DNA of 22,943 nucleotides from JBFIHF01 sp964411125. GTDB taxonomy: Bacteria > Myxococcota_A > Bradymonadia > Bradymonadales > Bradymonadaceae. Positions 8,301 to 15,599 of this stretch are shown piece by piece. Numbering within the stretch: position 1 is the stretch's first letter; each line of letters begins with the position of its first letter. A program made the translations under genes and the position numbers. The stretch is from contig CAYPJU010000092.1 in the NCBI GenBank assembly GCA_964411125.1, forward strand, positions 1 to 22,943, given 5' to 3'. Under the pieces are notes generated by a model. It searched no databases and was not told the DNA's origin. It saw nothing but the letters and a program-made list of their open reading frames with translations.

Positions 8301-8989
8301 TAGGCGGCGTGCCCCGTGATCATCTCGTAGACGATGTGGCCGAGCGCGTAGACGTCGACGGCCGGTGTGATCGACTCCGCCATCGCCTGTTCGGGGGCCA
8401 TGTAGAGCGGAGTCCCGAAGACCGTGCCCTCCTGTGTCAGCGGCGCCAGGGTCGCAGGGCCGGCGTCTCCGAACGCCGAGATCGCTTTGGACACACCGAA
8501 GTCGAGCACCTTCACGTACTCGCCGTCGGGCCGTTGGCAGAGGAAGATGTTCTCCGGTTTGAGGTCGCGGTGCACCAGGCCGAACCGATGGGCTTCGGCG
8601 AGCGAGCGGCACGACTGCACGAGGATCTTCCAGACGCGGTCGAGCTCCATCGGGACGTTTTTCTGCACGACCACCGACAGGTCCATTCCGGTCAGGAACT
8701 CCATCGCAATGTAGCAGAGGCCGTCGTCGGTCGTCCCGTAGTCGAACAGCGTGATGGTGTGGGGGTGGGTCAGGTGCGACGCGTAGAGCGCCTCGCGGCG
8801 GAAGCGTTCGACGATCTTTGCGTCCCCCGACGCCGTCGGCTTCAGCACCTTGAGCGCGACGAACCGATTCATCTCCTCTTGATGAGCGCGGTAGACGACC
8901 GAGAAGCCGCCCGACCCGATCATCTCGACGATGCGGAATCGGCCGGCGACGACATCGCCCGGTTTGAGATGAGGAAGGTTGTTTGCCAT
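5315..8989 (-). CDS. Ser/Thr protein kinase with ATPase-like and TPR regions
   Basis: A 1,224-residue soluble Hanks-type kinase. The N-terminal kinase domain (about 18-295) has all key parts: Gly loop GSGGFS (25-30), K47 in VALK, HRDLKPEN (140-147), DFG (163-165) and GTPLYMAPE (192-200). Residues about 340-530 resemble a STAND/AAA-type ATPase, but the P-loop reads GKQGTGRS (357-364) with Arg in place of the catalytic Lys, and the Walker B-like strand (IVWGLENLE) is poor. This ATPase is probably degenerate. An acidic linker (about 555-610) leads to a long helical region (about 690-1150) of tetratricopeptide-like repeats, suited to protein binding. No membrane segment is visible. Its stop overlaps the start of a small lipoprotein gene. 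Substrates are unknown. Confidence 0.88.
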   Translation of the reverse strand: MANNLPHLKPGDVVAGRFRIVEMIGSGGFSVVYRAHQEEMNRFVALKVLKPTASGDAKIVERFRREALYASHLTHPHTITLFDYGTTDDGLCYIAMEFLTGMDLSVVVQKNVPMELDRVWKILVQSCRSLAEAHRFGLVHRDLKPENIFLCQRPDGEYVKVLDFGVSKAISAFGDAGPATLAPLTQEGTVFGTPLYMAPEQAMAESITPAVDVYALGHIVYEMITGHAAYEGSNNAMDVMLRQINDPPLALPEPWSGTPFDDLITACTQKDPAHRIPNATSLLDLLMDEAFEKYMDPAERPQRSATLPRTPQVGSDTEPFLIDEETEEVYRWELQVLDEVLDEVRRERDVRLVVIRGKQGTGRSNLLRAFLSKVFRDPTITVMHRGAGEKEEAGLENELSMLTGLPLRDHGMAEVRRLLRKLYGDDEELTHSADDLGTDSRPLNTLSAIRDTLLARIGTPFRDQAEQAPIVWGLENLERLDTLTLAFLDRFFRDLQAHPAPVMLVVTVYPEDLRRRPGLVRYTQGIMQAPREYSRQLALVPPGHAKEEHDSLTGLEGIPADLPADGSYLGLPNVAAGPDTEIPLEPPTIESAVLDDPEADEPIDGSDAEAAFDRVLGYLAQLGDDVPADLWKLVYARVLSTDLVRLVDTVLSNADKFGIIQRGSDVIRFTKPGYAEQMRESFEAFPDAQESHAALADVMQRYYTKPTHENIKAIATQYDLGGRPVPAVRLLYEAGEASFQSLDLDAAREYFLRIQKILDDEGGLPEGPGEESIPFHPAQVWLRLGEIHGALGEHGAAEDALKLALSAGGENDRPTSGRAHKLLGDLAASQERFADALRHYEVGRTAFRELGEARPFVSITGEMGKCALLQGRPRLAEELTRQALDMAAKLQDDVLVARVHRQMGEVLTRRARFVESAEYLEHSMALFEGIGRDHDVIQCLNALGQAQFAAGRYPESRQQFTRAVSLSSQIHLSTTHEPHLGIARALAATESLEQAEAHLAEALARSSTSREIMRIAEVHLYMGDLYFTQGRHDDSTDNYEKVINYARSIGLTRLWIAALIRLSYVALDRGDESEVYARLGAALEQAQTLGDAESDLQIRAHIIYSQLLQHGFRAKGDTFSSLLTAATGRNFVRAATVCHLYKADVAAAREEWEEARELLRSAHAGAAQVGDYALFIPIARRVYLIQKETGELGDPHLGAGFAIGSLIAPEVGVRRFARLPKAVE

Positions 8990-9014
8990 CGAATCGCGTG
9001 GGTCAGTGGACCTC

Positions 9015-9044
9015 GTTATACAACGGACACTGCCGCTGTTGGAA
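9015..9044 (-). promoter_or_regulatory. Weak promoter candidate upstream of kinase-TPR gene
   Basis: On the minus strand TTCCAA (9044-9039) and TATAAC (9020-9015) are separated by 18 bases, placing a transcription start about 20 bases before the kinase ATG at 8989. The -10 is good (5 of 6) but the -35 is poor. The 81-base gap between the two kinase genes could thus allow independent expression of the downstream kinase. Confidence 0.28.
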
Positions 9045-9070
9045 TCAAATCCCGGGGAGATGTCTTCGGG

Positions 9071-11131
9071 TCATCCGAGCGGAGCCGGGGACTTCGCTCG
9101 AACCCGCGCCAGCCATTCGTTTCCGGTCGCTGCGACCCATTCGTTCTCCTCCTCGGAGAACGCGTTGGCGACGACGAATTCGCCCTCGTGGGTGATGATC
9201 TTGAGCACCGTGTCCTCGTCTTCGTCGGTCCCGATCGGTTGGAATCGCACGACCGAGGCCATCGGTCCGCGCTTCGTCTTTTCGAAGGTGAAGACGGACA
9301 TCGTGAGCTCGTAGCCCGTCTCGGTGTCGATGACGAGCGCGTAAGTACGGAAGGCGAGCGAGACCGCCCAGGCGAGGGGGATGATCGCGAGAAGCGCCAG
9401 CATCGTGGAGACGATCCAGGCGATCGAGAAGAAAACGAACGTCACGCCGAGGACCAGGAGCGCCCGTTTGTTCGGGTGTATCGGCACGTCGACCTCGAAC
9501 GCTTTCGCGCTCTGCCGCACCCGCACCAGCGACTTCTTCGGCTGCGGCACGACGGAGTGTTCCCCCGAGCTGGAGGCGGGTGCGGTTCCCTGCGACGCGG
9601 CAGCGGACATCTGGGCCCCCGGGCCGGTCCCGAAGCCCGCCGGGGGTGCCCCCCCGCCGAGCCCTGTCGGGGGTAGCGGCTCCGGCTGCCCGAGCCCCGG
9701 CTGCGCCTCGACGGTCGGGTTGCCGGGCACGTGGTGCGCGAAACCCCGCTGCGTGCCAGGGGCGGGACTCCCCGCGGCGGGGTGCTGCCCCGTCCCGTGC
9801 TGCACGTACCCGGCAGCGGCCCGCTCGGTGCGGTCCGGCGACGACGACGGCGCTTCGGCGCCGACCCCGTAGAACGCTTCGGTCCGGTTCGGACGCTGGG
9901 GGGCCCCGGGTGCGTGGAAACCCTCCGTTCGGTTTCCGCCCGACATCAGGTGCGCGATGCTAGCTTGCTGGGTCGCTTCGCCCCCTTCGTAGGAAGGCGC
10001 CGGCGCCACCTGTTGCGGGGTTCCCGTCGGCGCTGCACCGGCGGCCCATCCGCGGCTCGTCCCTGGTTTCGTGGGCTGTTGCCGGGTGTCGTTCCAGTCA
10101 CCATGCGCGGGCTCCGATGGGATCGAAATCGCGCGCATCGGCTGCGAGGCCGAGGCGCTGAGCTGCTCGAGCGCCCGCATCACCTCGTCGGCGGATTGAA
10201 ACCGCTGGCCGATCTCCTTGGCGAGCATCCGCTCCACGATCTGCGCGAGCACCGTCGGAACCCGCACGTCTCGAGGGAGGTAGATCGGTTCGGGCCCCAG
10301 ATGCCGTCTGACGATCGCGGATTTCTCCGTCTCGCTCGCGGCCGGCACGCCGACGAGCATCTCGTAGATGACGAGGCCGAGTGAGTAGATGTCGGTCGCG
10401 GGGGTGAGCTCCTGCCCCACGATCTGCTCCGGCGACATGTAGCGGGGCGTCCCCATCACCGCCCCCGCCTCGGTCAGGTCCTCGCTGATCGGCTTGCCGT
10501 CCGCGGCGTGTGTTCGCTTGGCGATCCCGAAGTCGAGGACCTTCACGATGTCGGTCTCGTCGAGATAGTCGAACAACATGATGTTCGCGGGCTTCACGTC
10601 TCGATGCAGGATCCCCATCGCGTGCGCCTCCCGCAGCGAGTGCAGGCACTGCATCAAGATCGGGACGACGCGCGGAGCGGGGATCGGGCCGTGCTTCTTG
10701 AGGTAGCGGTTGAGCGACAGACCTTCGACGAACTCGAAGATCATGTAGAGGAGCCCCCTCGACGTCCGCCCGAAGTCGTGCAGCGTGATCGTATAGGGGG
10801 ATTTGAGGTGCGAGACCGCGCGCGCCTCGCGATGAAATCGCGTCACGAGCTCTTCGGGATACATCTGAGCGGGGTCGCCCGACTGCGGGACGAGAACCTT
10901 GAGCGCCACGTCCCGTCCGACGTCTTCGAACCGCGCGCGGTAGACACGGGCGAACCCACCAGCGCCGCTCAGCTCGAGGATGCGGTACTTGTTCTCGAAC
11001 ACGTGTCCCTCCATCGGCAGCATCTGCGCGATTTCGGGAGGTAACGGCGGTCGGGCCACGTCGGCGTCCAGAGAGATTCGGGGGTACGTCACGAAAGTAG
11101 CCCAACCGCCCCGGGTTGGCCAGTTTGCCAT
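9071..11131 (-). CDS. Membrane-anchored Ser/Thr protein kinase with long Pro/Gly linker
   Basis: A 686-residue Hanks-type kinase from the ATG at 11131, which has GGGAG upstream; a start at 11185 is possible and the exact start is uncertain. The kinase domain (about 49-325) has Gly loop GAGGFA (56-61), K78 in VALK, HRDVKPAN (176-183), DFG (200-202) and MGTPRYMSPE, so it should be active. A low-complexity Pro/Gly/Ala/Ser linker (about 327-534) follows. It contains three (N/D)RTE motifs with Thr402, Thr417 and Thr435. Two closely spaced hydrophobic helices (about 556-574 and 575-594) form a membrane hairpin, followed by a 90-residue C-terminal domain of mixed strands. Two passes would leave both ends in the cytoplasm. 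It is divergent from yqgE and precedes the kinase-TPR gene. Confidence 0.87.
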   Translation of the reverse strand: MANWPTRGGWATFVTYPRISLDADVARPPLPPEIAQMLPMEGHVFENKYRILELSGAGGFARVYRARFEDVGRDVALKVLVPQSGDPAQMYPEELVTRFHREARAVSHLKSPYTITLHDFGRTSRGLLYMIFEFVEGLSLNRYLKKHGPIPAPRVVPILMQCLHSLREAHAMGILHRDVKPANIMLFDYLDETDIVKVLDFGIAKRTHAADGKPISEDLTEAGAVMGTPRYMSPEQIVGQELTPATDIYSLGLVIYEMLVGVPAASETEKSAIVRRHLGPEPIYLPRDVRVPTVLAQIVERMLAKEIGQRFQSADEVMRALEQLSASASQPMRAISIPSEPAHGDWNDTRQQPTKPGTSRGWAAGAAPTGTPQQVAPAPSYEGGEATQQASIAHLMSGGNRTEGFHAPGAPQRPNRTEAFYGVGAEAPSSSPDRTERAAAGYVQHGTGQHPAAGSPAPGTQRGFAHHVPGNPTVEAQPGLGQPEPLPPTGLGGGAPPAGFGTGPGAQMSAAASQGTAPASSSGEHSVVPQPKKSLVRVRQSAKAFEVDVPIHPNKRALLVLGVTFVFFSIAWIVSTMLALLAIIPLAWAVSLAFRTYALVIDTETGYELTMSVFTFEKTKRGPMASVVRFQPIGTDEDEDTVLKIITHEGEFVVANAFSEEENEWVAATGNEWLARVRAKSPAPLG

Positions 11132-11218
11132 GCTCGGCGCTCCCGGCCGACTCCTCTTGCACGATCGGGTCGCACGACGCGGCAAAGGCGTCTAAGATGG
11201 ATGAGAAGAGGTTCCACC

Positions 11219-11824
11219 ATGGCACGAGACAACGTCCTCGCCCCCGGCTTCCTCGTCGCGTCCCCGCGGCTCGACGGTAGCGTCTTCGAGCGCACCGTCA
11301 TCGTGATGGTCCACCACGACGAAGAAGGCGCGATGGGGTTCATCGCGAACAAAGCCCTCGAGATGGACTTCGGGTCCCTGCTCGAGCTCGTCGACATGGA
11401 GCGCGATCAGATCGCCGAGTCTTGCTACGACAAGGAGGTCTTCTTCGGAGGACCGGTCCGAGTCGAGCAGCTCTGGGTGATCTACCGCGGACTGCTGGAG
11501 GACGACGGGGCACAGGAGCGCTCCTTGGTCGACGACGGCGAGGTTCGGTTCCACCCCGATTGGGCCCTGTCGGGCACGAGCACCTCGATCGAGTCGTTCG
11601 CGTTCGGCACCGGAGGCAACCAGTTCCGACCCTTCGTCGGCTACGCCGGCTGGGGCCCCGGGCAGCTCGAATCCGAGATCGAAGAGGGCTCCTGGCTCAT
11701 GCTCGACTTCGACGAGGACCTCGTCCTCCCCGACGACGGCGACGCCGCCTGGTCCGCCGCGCTCGAACGCCTCGGCGTCGACGAGACCGTCTTCATGATG
11801 ATGGGGAAGGCCGGCTCCGCCTGA
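11219..11824 (+). CDS. yqgE: YqgE/AlgH family (UPF0301) protein
   Basis: A 201-residue protein of the widespread but biochemically unclear YqgE/AlgH family; AlgH was first linked to alginate regulation in Pseudomonas. Family landmarks are clear: APGFLVASP near the N-terminus, a HHDEEGAMGFIANKA stretch, FFGGPV, and GYAGWGPGQLESEI followed by GSW. An in-frame ATG exists at 11201, but the one at 11219 follows AAGAGG at normal spacing and matches the family N-terminus, so it was chosen. It is divergent from the membrane kinase across 87 bases and is followed by miaB after 118 bases. No signal peptide or membrane segment is seen, so it is cytoplasmic. Confidence 0.92.
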   Translation: MARDNVLAPGFLVASPRLDGSVFERTVIVMVHHDEEGAMGFIANKALEMDFGSLLELVDMERDQIAESCYDKEVFFGGPVRVEQLWVIYRGLLEDDGAQERSLVDDGEVRFHPDWALSGTSTSIESFAFGTGGNQFRPFVGYAGWGPGQLESEIEEGSWLMLDFDEDLVLPDDGDAAWSAALERLGVDETVFMMMGKAGSA

Positions 11825-11900
11825 CCGTCCGCACCAAAACCGGCTCCCGACGAACGTTGCTTGCGCCGCGGGGACGCAATCCGTAAAGTGCCGTGCTTTC

Positions 11901-11925
11901 GCGCGCCCCGGCAATTCGGGCGCGC
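11901..11925. other. Strong GC hairpin upstream of miaB
   Basis: GCGCGCCC (11901-11908) pairs perfectly with GGGCGCGC (11918-11925) over 8 GC pairs with a 9-base loop. It lies 77 bases after the yqgE stop and 17 bases before the miaB ATG at 11943. There is no T-tract after it in either direction, so a simple intrinsic terminator is unlikely. A leader structure in the miaB message or a transcription attenuator are possible readings. Confidence 0.45.
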
Positions 11926-11942
11926 CTTCGGACGGTCGAACA

Positions 11943-13343
11943 ATGAGCATCGCTTCGGACAACAGGGCCCGCGATCCCTACGCCCACGACGGCGGGGAAA
12001 ACGCGATGCCTGCCACGGGACGTCCCGGCAAGCGCGTCTTCATCGAGACGTACGGCTGCCAGATGAACGTCTCCGACTCCGAGCTCATGGGCGGCGTCCT
12101 CGCCCAGAACGGCTACACGTCGGCCAACTCCGTCGAAGAGGCCGACGTCATCCTGATCAACACCTGCGCCGTCCGCGAAAAGGCCGAAGAGCGAGTGTTC
12201 GGCCGCCTGACGCACCTCATCCCCCTCAAAGAGGCGAACCCCGAGCTCATCATCGGCGTCACGGGCTGCATGGCCAAGCACCTCGAAAAGTCGATCGTCG
12301 AACGTGCCCCGTACGTCGACATGGTCATCGGCCCCGACGCCTACCGCCGACTCCCCGCGATCATCGACGACGCGCAAGGGAACGGCGATCCGCTCTTCGA
12401 CCTCAAGCTCGACAAGAACGAGGACTACGAGGGGCTCGAGATCGAGCGACAGCCGGGCATCAACGGCTGGATCACGGTGCAGCGCGGGTGCGACAAGTTC
12501 TGCACCTTCTGCGTCGTCCCCTTCGTCCGCGGCCGTGAGCGAGGCGTGCCGATGCGCGACATCGTCCGTCAGGCCCACGACTGCGCCGACCAGGGCTTCA
12601 AGGAGATCACGCTGCTCGGGCAGACCGTGAACTCCTACCGCTGGGAAGACCACGACTTCGCCGACCTGCTCGAAGAGCTGGTGAAGGTCGACGGCATCGA
12701 GCGGATCCGCTTCACCTCGCCGTACCCGACCGACTTCACCGACAAGCTGATCGCCACGATGGCGACGCACGACAAGATCTGCGACTACATCCATCTGCCG
12801 GCGCAGTCGGGGTCGGACACGATGCTGGAGAAGATGCGGCGGCTCTACACGCGCTCCGAGTACGACGAGCTCGTTCGCAAAATCCGCGACGCGATCCCGC
12901 ACATCGCGATGTCGACGGACATCATCGTGGGCTACCCCGGCGAGACCGACGAAGATTTCGCGTCGACGGTGGAGCTGCTCGAGAGCACCCGCTACGACTT
13001 CGCCTACCTCTTCAAGTACTCGGAGCGGCGCCACACCTGGGCGTCGCGCAACGCGGCCGACGACGTCCCCGAGGCGGTGAAGAAGGAGCGACTGTCGCAC
13101 ATCATCGAGCTGCAGGAAGCGATCTGCGGCGAGCTGTTTCAGACGCGCGTCGGCAACACGTATACCGTGCTGGTCGATGGCGAGAGCCGCCGCAGTGCCG
13201 ATGATCTGTGCGGCCGCACCGACGATTTCAAGATGACCGTCTTCCCGCGACCCACGGACCGACCGCTCGGCCCGGGCGACCTGGTGGACGTGACGATTAC
13301 CGACGCGACGAGCCACACTCTTCGCGGCGAAATTGCGAACTAA
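11943..13343 (+). CDS. miaB: tRNA-2-methylthio-N6-dimethylallyladenosine synthase
   Basis: A 466-residue radical SAM methylthiotransferase that adds a methylthio group at C2 of i6A37 in tRNAs reading UNN codons. The N-terminal UPF0004 domain carries the auxiliary-cluster cysteines C39 (ETYGCQMN), C75 (NTCAVRE) and C109 (GVTGCMA). The radical SAM cluster is C183, C187 and C190 in RGCDKFCTFC. The ETYGCQMN, LLGQTVNSY and GYPGETDEDF motifs favour MiaB over RimO or MtaB. A TRAM RNA-binding domain ends the protein. The ATG at 11943 is kept because the first 21 codons look coding (GC-rich third positions). The ATG at 12006, preceded by GGGGAA, is a real alternative closer to the usual family start. 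metK follows after 26 bases. Confidence 0.95.
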   Translation: MSIASDNRARDPYAHDGGENAMPATGRPGKRVFIETYGCQMNVSDSELMGGVLAQNGYTSANSVEEADVILINTCAVREKAEERVFGRLTHLIPLKEANPELIIGVTGCMAKHLEKSIVERAPYVDMVIGPDAYRRLPAIIDDAQGNGDPLFDLKLDKNEDYEGLEIERQPGINGWITVQRGCDKFCTFCVVPFVRGRERGVPMRDIVRQAHDCADQGFKEITLLGQTVNSYRWEDHDFADLLEELVKVDGIERIRFTSPYPTDFTDKLIATMATHDKICDYIHLPAQSGSDTMLEKMRRLYTRSEYDELVRKIRDAIPHIAMSTDIIVGYPGETDEDFASTVELLESTRYDFAYLFKYSERRHTWASRNAADDVPEAVKKERLSHIIELQEAICGELFQTRVGNTYTVLVDGESRRSADDLCGRTDDFKMTVFPRPTDRPLGPGDLVDVTITDATSHTLRGEIAN

Positions 13344-13369
13344 CCTTACCTTGGACAGAAGACAAACGA

Positions 13370-14512
13370 ATGGGTGACTACCTCTTTACCTCCGAATCGG
13401 TCTCCGAAGGCCATCCCGACAAAGTCTCCGATCAGATCTCGGACGCGGTGCTCGACGCGCTGCTCGCCCAGGATCCGAAGTCGCGCGTTGCGTGCGAGAC
13501 GATCACCAACACCGGGCTCGCCATGATCTTCGGCGAAGTCACGACGAACGCCGTCGTCGACTTCCCGACCATCATCCGCGATACGATCCGCGAGATCGGC
13601 TACACCGACGGCAAATGGGGCTACGACGCCGACGCCGTTTCGGTCCAGGTCGCGCTCGACAAGCAGAGCCCCGACATCGCGATGGGCGTCGACTCCGACG
13701 AGTCGAAAGAGCAGGGCGCCGGCGACCAGGGGATGATGTTCGGCTACGCGTGCTCCGAGACGGACTCGCTGATGCCGATGCCGATCTACTACTCGCACCG
13801 CCTGCTCGAAGAGCTCGCCTCGATCCGCAAGTCGGGCAAGGTCGACTTCTTCGGCCCCGACTCGAAGTCGCAGGTCACCGTCCGCTACGACGAGAACCAC
13901 AAGCCGGTCGCGATCGACGCCGTCGTCATCTCGACGCAGCACCTCGACTCCGCGTCGAACGATCAGATCAAAGAAGCGGTGATGGAGGAGTGCATCAAGA
14001 AGATCCTCCCGGCCGACATGCTGCACAGCGGCACCAAGTACCACATCAACCCGACGGGCCGGTTCGTCATCGGCGGACCGGTCGGCGACTCCGGCCTCAC
14101 GGGCCGCAAGATCATCGTCGACACGTACGGCGGGATGGGTCGTCACGGCGGCGGCGCGTTCTCGGGCAAGGACCCGAGCAAGGTGGACCGTTCGGCGGCG
14201 TACTACACGCGCTACGTCGCGAAGAACATCGTCGCGTCGGGTCTGGCCGACCGCTGCGAGGTCCAGGTCGCCTACGCGATCGGCGTTGCCGAGCCCGTGT
14301 CGATCAACGTGAACACGTTCCGCAGCGGCACGAAGTCGGACTCGGAGATCGAAGGCCTCGTCCGCGAGTTCTTCGACATGCGTCCGGCGAACATCATCTC
14401 GTCGCTCGACCTGCTGAAGCCCGGCTTCAAGCGCACCGCCGCCTACGGTCACTTCGGGCGTGAAGGCTTCTCCTGGGAGAAGACCGACAAGGCCGACGCG
14501 CTCCGCGGATAA
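13370..14512 (+). CDS. metK: S-adenosylmethionine synthetase
   Basis: A 380-residue cytoplasmic enzyme that makes S-adenosylmethionine from methionine and ATP. It has the usual three-domain signatures: SEGHPDKVSDQISD near the N-terminus (H15, D17, K18), GAGDQGMMFGYA, and the glycine-rich loop GGGAFSGKDPSKVDRS. KYHINPTGRF and GGPVGDSGLTGRK are also present. The frame runs back into miaB, but MGDYLFTSESVSEGHP at 13370 is the family N-terminus and is 26 bases after the miaB stop. The Shine-Dalgarno is weak. The gap is too short for a SAM riboswitch. MiaB needs SAM both as methyl donor and radical source, so this pairing makes metabolic sense; cotranscription is inferred from spacing. Confidence 0.97.
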   Translation: MGDYLFTSESVSEGHPDKVSDQISDAVLDALLAQDPKSRVACETITNTGLAMIFGEVTTNAVVDFPTIIRDTIREIGYTDGKWGYDADAVSVQVALDKQSPDIAMGVDSDESKEQGAGDQGMMFGYACSETDSLMPMPIYYSHRLLEELASIRKSGKVDFFGPDSKSQVTVRYDENHKPVAIDAVVISTQHLDSASNDQIKEAVMEECIKKILPADMLHSGTKYHINPTGRFVIGGPVGDSGLTGRKIIVDTYGGMGRHGGGAFSGKDPSKVDRSAAYYTRYVAKNIVASGLADRCEVQVAYAIGVAEPVSINVNTFRSGTKSDSEIEGLVREFFDMRPANIISSLDLLKPGFKRTAAYGHFGREGFSWEKTDKADALRG

Positions 14513-14602
14513 AACCCACCCGGTCCCCGGGCCCCACGGGCCAACGCCGGGGGCTACGGCGTCGCGTTGCGATGCACGACCGCTCACGCGGGCAGGGGGG
14601 CT

Positions 14603-14653
14603 GCGCTCCGACGCCGCCTGCCGTTCGTCGGGCGGCGCTCCGACGCCGCCTGC
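14603..14653. repeat. 19-base direct repeat downstream of metK
   Basis: GCGCTCCGACGCCGCCTGC occurs exactly at 14603-14621 and again at 14635-14653, 32 bases apart, with similar CGTTCG flanks. It lies in the 202-base gap between metK and the small gene at 14715. The gap also holds a GGCCC/GGGCC hairpin just after metK. No coding frame of note is seen here. It may be a fragment of a dispersed intergenic repeat or a duplicated regulatory site. Confidence 0.6.
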
Positions 14654-14714
14654 GTTCGATCTCCAGCCAGTTGTTCGTGAGATGTTGTGACGATACCTTG
14701 GAGCGAGGAATCGT

Positions 14715-14960
14715 ATGAACGACACTTCGCCAGACGCGCTTCGGGCGCAGACCGAGATTCTTCGGCGCATGACCCCGCAAGCGCGGCTCGCGGCCGCGAC
14801 CCAACTCAGTGCGACTGCACGACGACTGGTCTTCGAAGGCGTTCGACGTCGCCATCCCGATTACGACGAGGCTCAGGTGCGCTACGCAGCGCTTCGATTG
14901 TGGCTGGGCGACGACGATTTCCGGCGCGCATATCCGGAAGCCCCCGAACTCGCACCATGA
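14715..14960 (+). CDS. Small helical protein, partner of nucleotidyltransferase
   Basis: An 81-residue, charged, probably all-helical protein. The start at 14715 follows GAGGA at ideal spacing. The pattern RMTPQARLAAATQLS, then RRLVFEGVRRRHPDYDEAQV, then LRLWLGDDDFRRAYP, recalls small proteins I have seen beside MNT-type nucleotidyltransferase genes, but I cannot name a characterised member. Its stop overlaps the next start as ATGA (14957-14960), so the two are translationally coupled. By analogy to two-gene toxin-antitoxin units, one member could neutralise the other; which is which is not clear from sequence. There is no signal peptide or membrane segment, so it is likely cytoplasmic. Confidence 0.72.
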   Translation: MNDTSPDALRAQTEILRRMTPQARLAAATQLSATARRLVFEGVRRRHPDYDEAQVRYAALRLWLGDDDFRRAYPEAPELAP

Positions 14961-15520
14961 ACACGCAAGAGGATGTGATCATCCTCGTAGTCGCCGTGCT
15001 AGAGGCGCTCGGCATTCCTCACATGCTGGCGGGCTCCTTCGCCAGCAGTCTTCATGGGGTGCCTCGTATGACGAACGATGCGGACGTCGTCATAGACGCT
15101 GACTGGCCAGCCATTTCCAGGCTCGTCGAACGTCTCGAGCCCGACTTCTACGTGAGCGAGTCGGCCGCGCGAGAAGCTTTTCGTCACCATACCCAGTTCA
15201 ACGCCATCCACTTTGAAAGCGGTTTCAAACTGGACCTCGTGATCAAAAAGCCAAGAGCCTTCAGCGACGAGGAAATGCGCCGACGACAACCGGGAGAATT
15301 GGCGGGAAAGTCGGTCGACTTCGCGAGTGCCGAGGACACGATCCTGACGAAGCTAGAGTGGTCGAAGGCTGGCGGGTCGGAACGTCAATACGAGGATGCC
15401 AGGGGGATCATTCGAGTGAGCGGAGACGGCCTCGATTGGGAATACCTCACCCGTTGGGGGGAAGAGCTGAGCGTCTCGGCACTGCTGGAGCGCGCTCGGC
15501 AGGACCTACCGTTCGAGTAG
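14957..15520 (+). CDS. MNT-type nucleotidyltransferase, possible toxin-antitoxin component
   Basis: A 187-residue protein with an intact nucleotidyltransferase active site: GS at 26-27 in MLAGSFASSLHG, the metal-binding pair D41 and D43 in TNDADVVID, and a third acid D93 in FKLDLVIKK. This is the pol-beta/MNT fold used by antitoxins such as those of HEPN/MNT pairs and by AbiEii-like toxins, which transfer AMP or other nucleotides to protein or tRNA. The later motif SAEDTILTKLEWSK is common in this subgroup. It overlaps the 81-residue gene by 4 bases. No HEPN partner is visible. Enzymatic activity is likely from the residues present; the target and the toxin or antitoxin role are unknown. Confidence 0.8.
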   Translation: MNTQEDVIILVVAVLEALGIPHMLAGSFASSLHGVPRMTNDADVVIDADWPAISRLVERLEPDFYVSESAAREAFRHHTQFNAIHFESGFKLDLVIKKPRAFSDEEMRRRQPGELAGKSVDFASAEDTILTKLEWSKAGGSERQYEDARGIIRVSGDGLDWEYLTRWGEELSVSALLERARQDLPFE

Positions 15521-15554
15521 CTCGGATTCGAGGCAAGCTCGTCGTCGCGGTCTC

Positions 15555-15583
15555 TTGCACCTGCTCGGAGCACTTCGTAGAGT
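15555..15583 (+). promoter_or_regulatory. Candidate promoter for DnaC-like ATPase gene
   Basis: TTGCAC (15555-15560) and TAGAGT (15578-15583) are separated by 17 bases, the preferred sigma-70 spacing. The match is partial in both boxes. Transcription would begin near 15590, only about 20 bases before the start codon at 15609 and inside the hairpin at 15581-15599, so the promoter and hairpin readings partly exclude each other. Confidence 0.3.
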
Positions 15584-15599
15584 TCCGGCCCCCGGAACT
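15581..15599 (+). other. Perfect hairpin abutting the Shine-Dalgarno of the DnaC-like gene
   Basis: AGTTCCGG (15581-15588) and CCGGAACT (15592-15599) form an 8-base-pair stem with a CCC loop. The ribosome-binding site GGAG begins at the very next base (15600) and the ATG is at 15609. Such a placement could stabilise the message end or influence ribosome loading. It could also terminate the preceding two-gene unit, although no T-run follows. Confidence 0.5.

Noticed and set aside
13344..13369. SAM riboswitch before metK
   Set aside because: Only 26 bases separate miaB and metK, too short for any known SAM riboswitch class.
11793..14770. Two minus-strand frames of about 500 residues
   Set aside because: Exactly antisense to miaB and metK; no family motif.
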